The notes: generated by a model not told the origin, from the sequence alone. DNA of 12,586 nt from an uncultured Alphaproteobacteria bacterium (GCA_903898475.1 CAIUFU010000261.1:1-12586), one strand, 5' to 3'; positions 1 through 7,220 are shown, numbered from the stretch's first letter. Numbers and translations are program-made.

Positions 1-36
1 CCTTCGACGACGCGCTTCGCGCTTTGCTCAGGGACC
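1..36. repeat. REP-like palindromic repeat, cut by window edge
   Basis: The first bases read CCTTCGAC, then a GC-rich core with the self-complementary GCGCTTCGCGC, then GCTCAGGGACC. The flanks resemble the common intergenic bacterial repeat that begins CCCTTCGAC and ends GCTCAGGGACC, with extra GC-rich sequence in the middle. It stands out from the AT-rich surroundings and lies 15 nt past the thrC stop, a usual place for REP-type elements. The left end is outside the window, so its full length is unknown. The family link is from memory, not a search. Confidence 0.5.
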
Positions 37-51
37 TATAAAGTTTTTTAA

Positions 52-1470
52 CTAAACCCTCTCCGAAATAAATTTTCTCACCGAATCAATATTATTTTCG
101 ATAACTTCAAATCTCTCTTCATCCACAAAAAGATTTTTTAAGAAATTCGGCAAAGCTGGAGCTGGCGCACCAGCCTCAACCACCGCGTCAGGAAATTTCG
201 CTGGATGAGCTGTGGCCAAAGTCACCACAAATTCACCTTCGTAATTTTTACTTTTGATAAATTCTTGCGCCGCAAAAGCACCAATTGCGGTGTGCGGATC
301 GAGCGTCTCGCCGGTTTTGTCAAAAAATTCTTTAATGGTTTTCTTGGTAGTCGCGTCATCAACCGCGTAGGCGTCGAAGGTTTTTTGGATATTTTTTAGA
401 ATTTCATCACTCACTTTTAACGCGCCATCTTTCTCAAATTCGGCTATTAGTTTTGGAAATTTCTCTTCCATTCTTTGGTTTTTGTAAGCATCAAAAATCA
501 AACGCTCAAAATTGCTTGAAACCTGAATATTCATGCTTGGAGAGATGGTTTCAACCATCGCCGCTTTTGTGTAATTATTGGATTTTAGGAAGCGCACCAA
601 AATGTCGTTTGAGTTGGTAGCAATCACCAATTTATTCACATTTAGACCCATTTTTTTCGCTAAATATCCGGCGTAAATATCACCAAAATTTCCGCTTGGA
701 ACTACGAATGAAAGCGGGTGTTTTTCGTCACACCCTAAACGCGCCGCCGCATAAAAATAATAAACAATTTGGGCCATGATGCGGGCGAAGTTAATTGAAT
801 TTACCGCCACCATTTTTTTGCCTTTCAAAGCGCTCTTGCCGCTGCTTTCTTCGGCAAACATTTTTTTCACCATTGATTGGCAATCGTCAAAATTTCCTTC
901 AACTGCAATGTTAAAAACATTGTCGGCAAGCACTGTGGTCATTTGTCTTCTTTGCACTTCGGAAACTTTATTGTGCGGATGCAAAATAAAAATCTGCGCA
1001 TTATCGCAAGCCTTGCAGCCCTGAATTGCCGCTGATCCGGTGTCACCCGATGTTGCGCCAACAATCACAATTTTTTCGCCGCGTTTGGTTAAAAAATAAT
1101 CCAAAAGATTGCCTAAAAATTGCAGGGCAAAATCTTTAAAAGCTAAAGTTGGGCCATGAAAAAGCTCGAGTAGAAATTCGTTGTGCGACAGCTGTTTTAA
1201 AGGTGCGATTGCGGTGTGCGAAAAATTCTGGTAAGATTTTTTGATCAAACCTTGGTAAGTTTTTGCGTCAATTTCGCCGTCAATAAAATGGCGAGTAACT
1301 TCAAAAAATAACTCTTCGTAAGTCATTTTTCTCATGCGCGAAATATCGTGCTCGCTGAATTTTGGTAAAAATTCTGGAACGTAAAGTCCGCCGTCACTTG
1401 CCAATCCTTGCAAGACAACTTCTTCAAAAGAAAGGGCGGGTGCGTCAAGACGCGTTGAGATAAATTTCAT
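52..1470 (-). CDS. thrC: Threonine synthase
   Basis: PLP-dependent cytoplasmic enzyme that converts O-phospho-L-homoserine to L-threonine and phosphate, the last step of threonine synthesis. At 472 aa it has the length of the long proteobacterial class. The N-terminal domain carries the typical STR...ASDGGLYVPE segment (residues 5-33). The PLP lysine is K112 in HGPTLAFKDFALQFLG, and the phosphate-binding loop GATSGDTGSAAIQ spans 138-150. SGNFGDIYAGY and the C-terminal TAHPAKFPDAV are also family signatures. The ATG at 1470 fits the usual MKFISTR start; no Shine-Dalgarno is visible. It is divergent from rppH across about 80 bp, and no other thr gene is in view. The gene looks intact. Confidence 0.97.
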   Translation of the reverse strand: MKFISTRLDAPALSFEEVVLQGLASDGGLYVPEFLPKFSEHDISRMRKMTYEELFFEVTRHFIDGEIDAKTYQGLIKKSYQNFSHTAIAPLKQLSHNEFLLELFHGPTLAFKDFALQFLGNLLDYFLTKRGEKIVIVGATSGDTGSAAIQGCKACDNAQIFILHPHNKVSEVQRRQMTTVLADNVFNIAVEGNFDDCQSMVKKMFAEESSGKSALKGKKMVAVNSINFARIMAQIVYYFYAAARLGCDEKHPLSFVVPSGNFGDIYAGYLAKKMGLNVNKLVIATNSNDILVRFLKSNNYTKAAMVETISPSMNIQVSSNFERLIFDAYKNQRMEEKFPKLIAEFEKDGALKVSDEILKNIQKTFDAYAVDDATTKKTIKEFFDKTGETLDPHTAIGAFAAQEFIKSKNYEGEFVVTLATAHPAKFPDAVVEAGAPAPALPNFLKNLFVDEERFEVIENNIDSVRKFISERV

Positions 1471-1550
1471 GGATCAATGTTTGATTTTTGCAGGGAGATT
1501 TTTAACTTGAATTTATACAAAATTTTTAAGGCCAACCTAAATTGAAGTCA

Positions 1551-2060
1551 ATGTCAGCTCAAGCAAATCAAGGCCAGAAGAAATCTCAAGAAAAGCCCGA
1601 CTATCTTTACCGCAGCGGCGTTGGCATCATGCTAATTAATGCGCGCAAAGAAATTTTTGTCGGCAAAAGAATCGACAATAACTCCGATGCTTGGCAAATG
1701 CCGCAAGGCGGCTTGGATGTTGGCGAAAGCGAAGATGCTGCAATGTTTCGTGAGCTGAAAGAAGAAACCGGAATTGATGAAACCAACATCAAAGTTCTAA
1801 AAAAAAGTCACGGGCATCACTACTACAACCTGCCCTACAAGCTGCAAAAAAAATTCTGGGGCGGCAAATATTTAGGCCAAAAACAACGCTGGTATTTAGC
1901 TGAATTTATCGGCGATGAAGCGGCGATTAATATTGCCACCGAACATCCAGAATTTTCTGATTGGAAATGGATCGCCGGCAACGAAATAATCGGCGCTATT
2001 GTTGGCTTTAAGCGTGAGCTTTATGAAGATGTTTTGGGTGAGTTTGTTGGGTTTTTGTAG
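1551..2060 (+). CDS. rppH: RNA 5'-pyrophosphohydrolase (Nudix)
   Basis: Nudix hydrolase of the RppH (formerly NudH/InvA) group, which removes pyrophosphate from the 5' end of triphosphorylated RNA and so opens transcripts to degradation. The Nudix box is complete: GGLDVGESEDAAMF followed by RELKEETGI, supplying the metal-binding glutamates. The opening YRSGVGIMLIN and the later QKQRWYLAEF and HPEFSDWKWI are typical of RppH rather than of other Nudix enzymes. I chose the ATG at 1551 (169 aa). A TTG three codons upstream (1542) is in frame but adds only three residues and has no better ribosome site. The N-terminal tail, rich in Gln and Lys, is slightly longer than in E. coli. It is divergent from thrC. 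Confidence 0.94.
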   Translation: MSAQANQGQKKSQEKPDYLYRSGVGIMLINARKEIFVGKRIDNNSDAWQMPQGGLDVGESEDAAMFRELKEETGIDETNIKVLKKSHGHHYYNLPYKLQKKFWGGKYLGQKQRWYLAEFIGDEAAINIATEHPEFSDWKWIAGNEIIGAIVGFKRELYEDVLGEFVGFL

Positions 2061-2104
2061 GTTATTGGTTTCTAGTATAACTTCCGTGACAATAACTAGA
2101 TTGA

Positions 2105-2287
2105 TCAGATTTGTTGTGCTGAATGTTTCACCCTCAAAATTCTTACTTCATTTTTCTTAACTGCAAAAATTACACTCAGCCATTTTAAGGCAACTGGTCG
2201 CGTTGCATTTTCAGCAATAAACTCAGCCTGTTTTTGCAGCACAACTTTAACTGGATCTGGAACTATAATTCTGTGGTGTGTTGGCAT
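2105..2287 (-). pseudogene. ParE/RelE-type toxin with internal deletion
   Basis: A 60-aa product starting 5 nt after the stop of the Phd/YefM antitoxin gene, in the normal antitoxin-toxin order. Residues 1-37 look like the N-terminal helical part of a ParE/RelE toxin (RIIVPDPVKVVLQKQAEFI, then ENATRPVALKWL). Residues 38-60 look like the last strands (SVIFAVKKNEVRILRV, then KHSAQQI). Family members usually run 90-100 aa and have about 35-40 more residues between these parts, including a helix and the central strands. I infer an in-frame deletion joining the two ends. The reading frame is open, so a short protein may be made, but toxin activity is unlikely. A very short natural homologue cannot be excluded. 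Confidence 0.6.
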
Positions 2288-2292
2288 TGCGG

Positions 2293-2610
2293 TTACTTAC
2301 TTTTGGTTTTGATCACTTTCTTTTTTGGTTTAGTAATTCTTTTTCTTAAATCGCGGAACACTTTATCAGCTGAAGAATATTTCCCATCTTCACAATCTTG
2401 CCAACTTTGTCTGATGTCGGATAAAGATTCTTCCAGTTCGCGTTGATTTTGCATCTTCTGAAACGCCGCCGCGTCCATCACAACAATTTCAGCCTTGCCA
2501 TTCACGGTTAAAACCCTGGGCCTACCGGATTTTTTCAAATCGGAAATGAATTGGATCGTGTGTTTTTTGAAATCGGTAAGAGATTGGATGTCTTCGGTAA
2601 TGTTAATCAT
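2293..2610 (-). CDS. Phd/YefM family antitoxin
   Basis: A 105-aa protein of the Phd/YefM type: a DNA-binding antitoxin that normally represses its own operon and neutralises the toxin through its C-terminal tail. The N-terminal half fits the family well: a start with TEDIQSLTDFKKH, then RPRVLTVNGKAEIVVMDAAAFQKM, the typical strand-strand-helix of the fold. A glutamate-rich helix follows (ELEESLSDIRQSW). The last 16 or so residues are lysine-rich (KPKKKVIKTKSK), an unusual extension that may bind nucleic acid. No Shine-Dalgarno is seen before the ATG at 2610. The partner toxin directly downstream appears internally deleted, so the antitoxin may be an orphan. Confidence 0.82.
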   Translation of the reverse strand: MINITEDIQSLTDFKKHTIQFISDLKKSGRPRVLTVNGKAEIVVMDAAAFQKMQNQRELEESLSDIRQSWQDCEDGKYSSADKVFRDLRKRITKPKKKVIKTKSK

Positions 2611-2683
2611 AGTTTTTAGAAGTTTTTAAAAGATTTAATTAGAATCTCATAAATTCTTTAAAAAGAGTCAAACGGAATTTTGA

Positions 2684-3586
2684 TTAAACCGCCGGAGCAT
2701 TTTTTGATTTAAAAAAATTCTGCTTCGAGAGATTTAAAATAAATTTCATGCTGACCAAAATCGTCACACAGCCGATTATTTTGCTCATCGTAATCACCTC
2801 TCCCAAAAACATCGCACCAAAAATTGTGCCAAAGACCGGAATCAACAAAACCACACTCACCGCAACTCGCGGGCCTTCTTCGGCGATTAATTTGAAATAT
2901 AAAACATAGGCGATGCCGGTGCAAAGTAGGCCCAATCCTAGTAGCGAGGTGGCAACTTTGGCGTCAATCAAACTGAAATCGGCAAAAAATAAACTTGGTG
3001 AAAGTAGCAGAGCAACCGACAACACGCTGCCTGCTGCCAGAGTCATAGCATCAATATTTTTGCATTTGGCGTTAATGTATAAAGAGGCGCCGGCGTAAGA
3101 GGCGGTGGCGGCTAAAATGGCGATTACCGCTAAGCTGTAAGACCAAGTGATGTCTGCGGTGATACTGCCGTCGAAGTAAGTAATGACGATGCCAACAAGG
3201 CCAAATACTACGCCCAAAATGGCGTTTTTATCGACGAAACGTTTGAGAAAAAATATTGAAATCAAAACTTCAAACATCGGCACGGTGCCATCAAGAATGG
3301 CGGCAATTCCGCTATCAACAGCGCGCGAGGCCAGAGCAAATAATGTGAAAGGAAAAGCCGAATTAAAGAAACCGACAATGGCGTAATGTTTAAAATTTCT
3401 GGGGAGAAAAACTTTTTTTCTTTGAATCAAACAAATGCTGTAAAGCAAAGCGCCTCCGAGTGCTAAACGCGAGAAGGCAACAAAATATGGCGATAAATCT
3501 GCAGCAGCAATTTTAGTAAAAATCGCAAAGCTCGACCAAGTAATTCCAAGAATTATTAGAATGAATAGGTTGCTGTTTTTGTTCAT
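2684..3586 (-). CDS. EamA/DMT family transporter
   Basis: A 300-aa inner-membrane protein of the drug/metabolite transporter superfamily, built as two EamA repeats of about five helices each. Nearly the whole chain is hydrophobic with short polar links, starting at NLFILIILGITWSSFAIF and ending in a Lys-rich cytoplasmic tail. Repeat 1 contains the typical FVAFSRLALGGALLY and DGTVPMFEVLIS, and repeat 2 the matching LLIPVFGTIFGAMFLGE. The frame stays open upstream to 3790, but that part runs through the groEL terminator and the groEL 3' end and is not membrane-like, so I start at the ATG at 3586, where DMT proteins normally begin. The substrate cannot be told from sequence; exporters of amino acids or metabolites are common in this family. 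Confidence 0.88.
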   Translation of the reverse strand: MNKNSNLFILIILGITWSSFAIFTKIAAADLSPYFVAFSRLALGGALLYSICLIQRKKVFLPRNFKHYAIVGFFNSAFPFTLFALASRAVDSGIAAILDGTVPMFEVLISIFFLKRFVDKNAILGVVFGLVGIVITYFDGSITADITWSYSLAVIAILAATASYAGASLYINAKCKNIDAMTLAAGSVLSVALLLSPSLFFADFSLIDAKVATSLLGLGLLCTGIAYVLYFKLIAEEGPRVAVSVVLLIPVFGTIFGAMFLGEVITMSKIIGCVTILVSMKFILNLSKQNFFKSKNAPAV

Positions 3587-3651
3587 AAAATTTTTGAAAT
3601 TTAAAAAGGAGGCACTTCTTTTAGTGATCGAATTTTCAGATCTAAATATAA

Positions 3652-3688
3652 AAAAACCCCGACTCTGAATTTCAGAATCGGGGTTTTT
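3652..3688 (-). terminator. Rho-independent terminator of groEL
   Basis: Arms at 3652-3669 and 3671-3688 form a long hairpin with a CCCCGA/TCGGGG core and A/T ends. The one imperfect position is a G-U wobble in the minus-strand RNA but an A-C mismatch in the plus-strand RNA, which favours termination of the minus-strand transcript. On that strand the hairpin is followed by a run of T (TTTTTTTATAT). It lies about 25 nt after the groEL stop and separates the groESL unit from the DMT gene. Confidence 0.9.
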
Positions 3689-3713
3689 CATTTTTTTAAG
3701 AGCGACGGGGGTT

Positions 3714-5357
3714 TTAGTAACCGCCCATTCCTCCCATGCCACCCATGCCGCCCATTGGAGCGCCACCGGCTGATTCTTCTTTTTTCTCAATGATCACCGC
3801 TTCAGTTGTAATCAATAAACCGGCAATTGAAGACGCATCTTGCAATGCAGTTCTAACCACTTTGGTTGGATCAACGATTCCGGCTTTGAACATGTCGCCA
3901 TATTCGTTAGTTTGAGCATTGTAGCCGTAAGAAGCTTGAGCTTTTGAAAGCACTTCATTTGCCACAACCGCACCATCAAAACCAGCATTTTCAGCGATTT
4001 GACGGATTGGAGCTTGGATAACTTTTTTGATTAGATTGATGCCAACATTTTGCTCATCATTAGCACCTTTAAGTTTTTCAAGAACACGACCAGCGTAAAG
4101 TAGAGCCGATCCGCCACCTGCAACAATGCCTTCTTGCATTGCGGCGCGAGTTGCAGCCAAAGCATCGTCAACACGGTCTTTCTTTTCTTTAACTTCAACT
4201 TCAGTTACACCACCAACTTTGATGATGGCGACACCACCAGAAAGTTTGGCTAATCTTTCTTGAAGTTTTTCACGATCGTAATCTGAAGTAGTTTCAGCGA
4301 TTTGAGCTTTGATTGAAGCGCAACGAGCTTTCACATCAGCAGATTTTCCAGCGCCATCTACAATTGTAGTGCCTTCTTTATCGATGATGATTTTTTTAGC
4401 TTGGCCAAGTTGCGGCAATTTAACATCTTCAAGTCTCATGCCCAAATCTTCTGAGATCAATTGACCACCAGAAAGAACTGAAATGTCTTCCATGATTGAT
4501 TTACGACGATCGCCGAATCCTGGTGCTTTTACAGCTGCGATTTTCAAGCCACCGCGAAGTTTGTTAACCACCAAAGCGGCAAGCGCTTCGCCTTCAACAT
4601 CTTCAGCAATAATCAAAAGTGGACGAGATGATTGAACCACAGATTCAAGCAATGGAACCATTGGCTGTAGGTTCGAGATTTTTTTCTCAAACAACAAGAT
4701 GAATGGGTTTTCCATTTCAACAGTCATTTTTTCGCCGTTAGTTACGAAGTAAGGAGACAAATAACCGCGGTCGAAATTCATGCCTTCAACAACATTAACT
4801 TCGAAATCCAAACCTTTAGCTTCTTCAACTGTGATTGGAGAATCTGGGCCAACTTTTTGTACGGCTTCAGCAATTTTGGTGCCGATTTCTACATCGCCAT
4901 TGGCAGAGATTGTCGCAACTTGGGCGATTTCTTCTTTACCGTTAACTTTTTTGCTCATTTTACCAAGTTCTTTAACTAGAGCTTCAACCGCTAAGTCGAT
5001 GCCGCGTTTCAAGTCCATTGGGTTGATGCCAGCTGCAACTGATTTCACACCTTCGCGCACAATTGCTTGAGCAAGAACGGTTGAAGTTGTGGTGCCGTCG
5101 CCCGCGATGTCGTTGGTTTTAGAAGCAACTTCTTTAATCATTTGCGCGCCGAGATTTTGGAATCTGTCGGCAAGCTCGATTTCTTTTGCAACAGTAACAC
5201 CGTCTTTAGTGATGCGCGGGGCACCGAAAGATTTTTCGATTACAACATTACGACCTTTTGGCCCAAGTGTAACTTTTACTGCGTTAGCGATTATATCAAC
5301 GCCTTCAACGATTTTTGCACGTGCGTCAGATCCAAATAGGATTTCTTTTGCTGCCAT
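3714..5357 (-). CDS. groEL: Chaperonin GroEL (60 kDa)
   Basis: Large subunit of the GroEL-GroES folding chamber: two stacked heptameric rings that bind unfolded proteins and release them after ATP hydrolysis. At 547 aa it is full length. Visible signatures include the ATP-binding KVTLGPKGRNVVIEKSFGAP and GDGTTTSTVLAQ near the N-terminus, the apical segment RGYLSPYFVTN, and AATRAAMQEGIVAGGGSALL in the equatorial domain. The C-terminus has repeated GGM ending in GGY, the flexible tail inside the cavity. The ATG at 5357 follows a clear GGAG six bases upstream, the best ribosome site in the window. It is the second gene of groES-groEL, separated from groES by 141 nt that hold a large palindrome, and closed by a strong terminator. 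Confidence 0.99.
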   Translation of the reverse strand: MAAKEILFGSDARAKIVEGVDIIANAVKVTLGPKGRNVVIEKSFGAPRITKDGVTVAKEIELADRFQNLGAQMIKEVASKTNDIAGDGTTTSTVLAQAIVREGVKSVAAGINPMDLKRGIDLAVEALVKELGKMSKKVNGKEEIAQVATISANGDVEIGTKIAEAVQKVGPDSPITVEEAKGLDFEVNVVEGMNFDRGYLSPYFVTNGEKMTVEMENPFILLFEKKISNLQPMVPLLESVVQSSRPLLIIAEDVEGEALAALVVNKLRGGLKIAAVKAPGFGDRRKSIMEDISVLSGGQLISEDLGMRLEDVKLPQLGQAKKIIIDKEGTTIVDGAGKSADVKARCASIKAQIAETTSDYDREKLQERLAKLSGGVAIIKVGGVTEVEVKEKKDRVDDALAATRAAMQEGIVAGGGSALLYAGRVLEKLKGANDEQNVGINLIKKVIQAPIRQIAENAGFDGAVVANEVLSKAQASYGYNAQTNEYGDMFKAGIVDPTKVVRTALQDASSIAGLLITTEAVIIEKKEESAGGAPMGGMGGMGGMGGY

Positions 5358-5415
5358 TTTTTGCTCCGTTTGTTTGGTTTAAGAATTTAATTTTTTACTT
5401 TTTTCTTGTGACGAA

Positions 5416-5484
5416 ATGGACACCGTCATTCGACGGGGTGACAAACTCACGCACAGTGTCACCCCGTCGAATGACGGGGTCCAT
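5416..5484. repeat. 69-bp palindromic element between groES and groEL
   Basis: Arms at 5416-5443 and 5457-5484 are 28 nt each and are reverse complements apart from one position (T in the left arm against G in the right). The loop is 13 nt. The arms contain CGTCATTCGACGGGGTGACA and are much richer in G+C than the surroundings. The element starts 14 nt after the groES stop and ends 58 nt before the groEL start, so it would form a strong hairpin in the groESL mRNA. Size and form resemble the small palindromic or MITE-like repeats of alphaproteobacterial genomes. It could act as an RNA processing or stability site. Confidence 0.85.
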
Positions 5485-5498
5485 CGTGAGCAGATTTC

Positions 5499-5786
5499 CT
5501 ACTCGATTACTGCTAGAATGTCTGATTCTTTTAAGATGATTAGCTCTTTTCCATCAACCTTAACTTCTGTGCCGCCCCATTTTGCGAACAAAACACGGTC
5601 GCCTTTTTTAACGTCTAAAGCGACTCTTTTGCCGTGATCGTCACGAAGTCCTTCGCCAACAGAAACTACTTTGCCTTCGGCTGGTTTTTCTTTGGCGTTG
5701 TCTGGAATAATGATACCACCGGAAGTTTTGCTTTCGGCTTCAATGCGTTCAACAAGAACGCGATCATGTAAAGGTCTGACTTTCAT
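5499..5786 (-). CDS. groES: Co-chaperonin GroES (10 kDa)
   Basis: Small heptameric lid of the GroEL chamber. The 95-aa length is standard. The N-terminal VRPLHDRVLVER and the mobile loop that docks on GroEL (SKTSGGIIIPDNAKEKPAEG, about residues 19-38) are complete, as are GDRVLFAKWGGTEVKVDG and the C-terminal ESDILAVIE. It is the first gene of the groES-groEL unit. A heat-shock-type promoter is seen about 60 nt upstream of the ATG. No Shine-Dalgarno is obvious directly before the start. There is no sign of degeneration. Confidence 0.98.
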   Translation of the reverse strand: MKVRPLHDRVLVERIEAESKTSGGIIIPDNAKEKPAEGKVVSVGEGLRDDHGKRVALDVKKGDRVLFAKWGGTEVKVDGKELIILKESDILAVIE

Positions 5787-5843
5787 GTTTAGTTTGATTT
5801 AAGAGTTGAGGAGAAAAAATTTAATCTGTGGTGCATCGAACAA

Positions 5844-5874
5844 CTAACTTAGGAAAAATTTGACGCCTTACAAG
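5844..5874 (-). promoter_or_regulatory. Sigma-32-type heat-shock promoter of groESL
   Basis: On the minus strand CTTG (5874-5871) is followed by exactly 17 nt and then CCTAAGTTAG (5853-5844). This matches the alphaproteobacterial heat-shock consensus CTTG-N17/18-CYTATNTNNG at all but one fixed position (A for T). It lies between grxC and groES in the correct direction, giving a leader of roughly 50 nt. No CIRCE inverted repeat is present, so RpoH rather than HrcA control is inferred. Confidence 0.65.
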
Positions 5875-5893
5875 TAGCTAACAAAAAAAATTA

Positions 5894-6145
5894 TTAAGCC
5901 AACAATTCATCAAGCTTGCCTGCAGCTTCCAAAGCGTAAAGATCATCGCAACCACCAACGTGAAAATCGCCGATAAAAATTTGCGGCACCGTCATGCGGC
6001 CGCCGGATTTTTTCATCATTTCATTTTTGGTTTCTTCGTCAGTGATTTTGATTTCAGTAAAAGTGGCGCCCTTTCTTTGCAAAAGCGATTTGGCGCGCAC
6101 GCAGTAAGGACAGATTTCTTTGCTGTAAACTAGGATTTGTTTCAT
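5894..6145 (-). CDS. grxC: Glutaredoxin 3 (GrxC type)
   Basis: An 83-aa dithiol glutaredoxin that reduces protein and glutathione mixed disulfides using glutathione. It has the full thioredoxin-like fold: strand KQILVYSKE, the active site CPYC (residues 13-16), the cis-proline segment RMTVPQIFIGDFHVGG, and the GSH-binding GGCDDLYALEAAGKL at the end. The cysteine in GGCDD is common in this group. It starts 8 nt after the stop of the lipoprotein gene at 6154, so it is probably transcribed with the lipoprotein trio. The groESL promoter begins within 20 nt of its stop. No Shine-Dalgarno is visible. It looks intact. Confidence 0.95.
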   Translation of the reverse strand: MKQILVYSKEICPYCVRAKSLLQRKGATFTEIKITDEETKNEMMKKSGGRMTVPQIFIGDFHVGGCDDLYALEAAGKLDELLA

Positions 6146-6153
6146 TGGAATTT

Positions 6154-6621
6154 TTAAAATGTGTTTCCGGCGCCAGATGACTGAAACTGGTTTTTTTGAG
6201 ATTGTGGCTGCGGTTCTACGTTATTGTAGTAAGTTGGCGGAACGTAATATTGGTCAGCATCATAATAAGGATATTGAGTGGCGGCAGGAATTGCGTAAGG
6301 GTTTGAATAAAATCTCGATCCTCCTTGCGGCGGATAAGGACTAGCCGGCGGATAGTAACCCTGCTGTTGCTGCGGATAATAATATGGTGCTGGTTGTGGC
6401 GCTTGTTGATATTGGGCGGGATATGGCTGCTGATAAGGCTGCTGCTGATATTTTGGCTGGCCGTAATAAAATTGATTTGAGTTTGGCACTGATCCAACAG
6501 GAGAAAGCGCCGCACCGCCATAATCATTATTTATACTATCCGCACAAGCTGTTGCCATGGCTAAAAAGCACATTGCGCAAAAATGTTTTGCTGCGGTTTT
6601 AAGTAAATTTTGGAACAACAT
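6154..6621 (-). CDS. Tyr/Pro/Gln-rich lipoprotein, trio member A
   Basis: A 155-aa protein of unknown family. Residues 1-26 are a signal with the lipobox ATAC, so the mature protein should start at lipid-modified C26; with Ala at +2, outer-membrane sorting is likely. Residues 45-100 are low-complexity, built of Q, P and Y (QQPYQQPYPAQYQQAP and similar), and probably unstructured. Residues 102-136 carry the motif shared with the two upstream genes: SRFYSNPYAIP, then YYDADQYYVPP, then NNVE. A short Q/S/N tail follows. No known domain is recognised. It is last of three related genes and sits 8 nt before grxC. Low complexity limits homology detection; a structural or adhesive envelope role is only a guess. 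Confidence 0.8.
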   Translation of the reverse strand: MLFQNLLKTAAKHFCAMCFLAMATACADSINNDYGGAALSPVGSVPNSNQFYYGQPKYQQQPYQQPYPAQYQQAPQPAPYYYPQQQQGYYPPASPYPPQGGSRFYSNPYAIPAATQYPYYDADQYYVPPTYYNNVEPQPQSQKNQFQSSGAGNTF

Positions 6622-6698
6622 TTTTAAAAAATTGATAACAAGAAACTGTGGTAACTCTCATCCAAGAGCGGCGCTTTATAGAAAGCATTTTCTCAGAT

Positions 6699-7220
6699 TC
6701 AATAGCTCACTGACCTGCTTTGCTGAGTTTGTGGCTCAATATTATTGCGATAAATTGGCGGCACGTAAAATTGATCTCCATCGTAACGAGGAGCCTGAGC
6801 TGAAGGTGGAATAGCATATGGATTAGTATAATAACGCGAACCTCCAGCATCAGCCTGTGGAGATGATGGCGGCGCATAATAAGCTGCTGGTATTTGCTGA
6901 TAAGGTTGTGGAGCATAAGATTGATGAGGAGGCATAGCATAAGGCTGCGGCTGATATGCTTGTGGCTGAATGTAAGGCGATGGTGGTGCGTAAGTGGGCT
7001 GACGATAATAATAATCTGGCGCTACTCTTGCGGTTGTAGCATTTGGATCTCTCATTTGTGGCGATGCGCCAACATCAAATCCGGTTTTGTCGTAGAGATA
7101 AGTATCGCCATCATCAACGGCGCAAGAAGCGTTTAAAAACAAACAAACAGCAACAAAGGTTGGGGCAAAAAGATTTCTAGAATTTGCTGCTCGGACCAGA
7201 GTTATTATTTTGCTCAACAT
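6699..7220 (-). CDS. Tyr/Pro-rich lipoprotein, trio member B
   Basis: A 173-aa relative of the neighbouring lipoproteins. The signal runs to the lipobox NASC (C33), preceded by the hydrophobic stretch FAPTFVAVCLFLNA. The N-terminal part is longer than usual (33 residues) because the ATG at 7220 lies inside the upstream gene, which it overlaps by 44 nt; no later ATG exists before the signal core. After the cysteine comes an acidic segment (AVDDGDTYLYDKTGFDVG), then a P/Y/Q/A-rich region, and at 128-162 the shared motif: SRYYTNPYAIPP, RYDGDQFYVPP, NNIE. It differs from A mostly in the middle region, as expected for fast-evolving low-complexity sequence. Function unknown. Confidence 0.8.
   Translation of the reverse strand: MLSKIITLVRAANSRNLFAPTFVAVCLFLNASCAVDDGDTYLYDKTGFDVGASPQMRDPNATTARVAPDYYYRQPTYAPPSPYIQPQAYQPQPYAMPPHQSYAPQPYQQIPAAYYAPPSSPQADAGGSRYYTNPYAIPPSAQAPRYDGDQFYVPPIYRNNIEPQTQQSRSVSY

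Noticed and set aside
1542..1550. TTG start for RppH
   Set aside because: An ATG lies three codons downstream, and neither start has a ribosome site that favours the TTG.
2061..2104. Hairpin after rppH (GTTATTG with CAATAAC, TCTAGT with ACTAGA)
   Set aside because: The two short inverted repeats are far apart or mutually incompatible, with no GC-rich stem or T run, so a terminator is not supported.
3606..3612. AAGGAGG, a perfect Shine-Dalgarno-like sequence
   Set aside because: It is on the plus strand, where no gene follows; the nearby DMT gene is on the minus strand.
3587..3790. Upstream extension of the DMT transporter frame to an ATG at 3790 (368 aa)
   Set aside because: The extra 68 residues run through the groEL terminator and overlap the groEL 3' end in another frame; they are not membrane-like, and the family starts at the ATG at 3586.
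5416..5484. CRISPR repeat or rho-independent terminator
   Set aside because: There is one inverted pair only, with no direct-repeat array, and no T run follows on the minus strand, so a normal terminator inside groESL is unlikely.
5089..5539. Several plus-strand frames over groEL, the palindrome and groES
   Set aside because: They are shadows of groESL codons on the opposite strand; their composition mirrors the real genes.
6159..7136. Plus- and minus-strand alternative frames over the lipoprotein trio
   Set aside because: They arise from the biased Q/P/Y codons of the true frames; only the chosen frames have lipobox signals and the shared motif.
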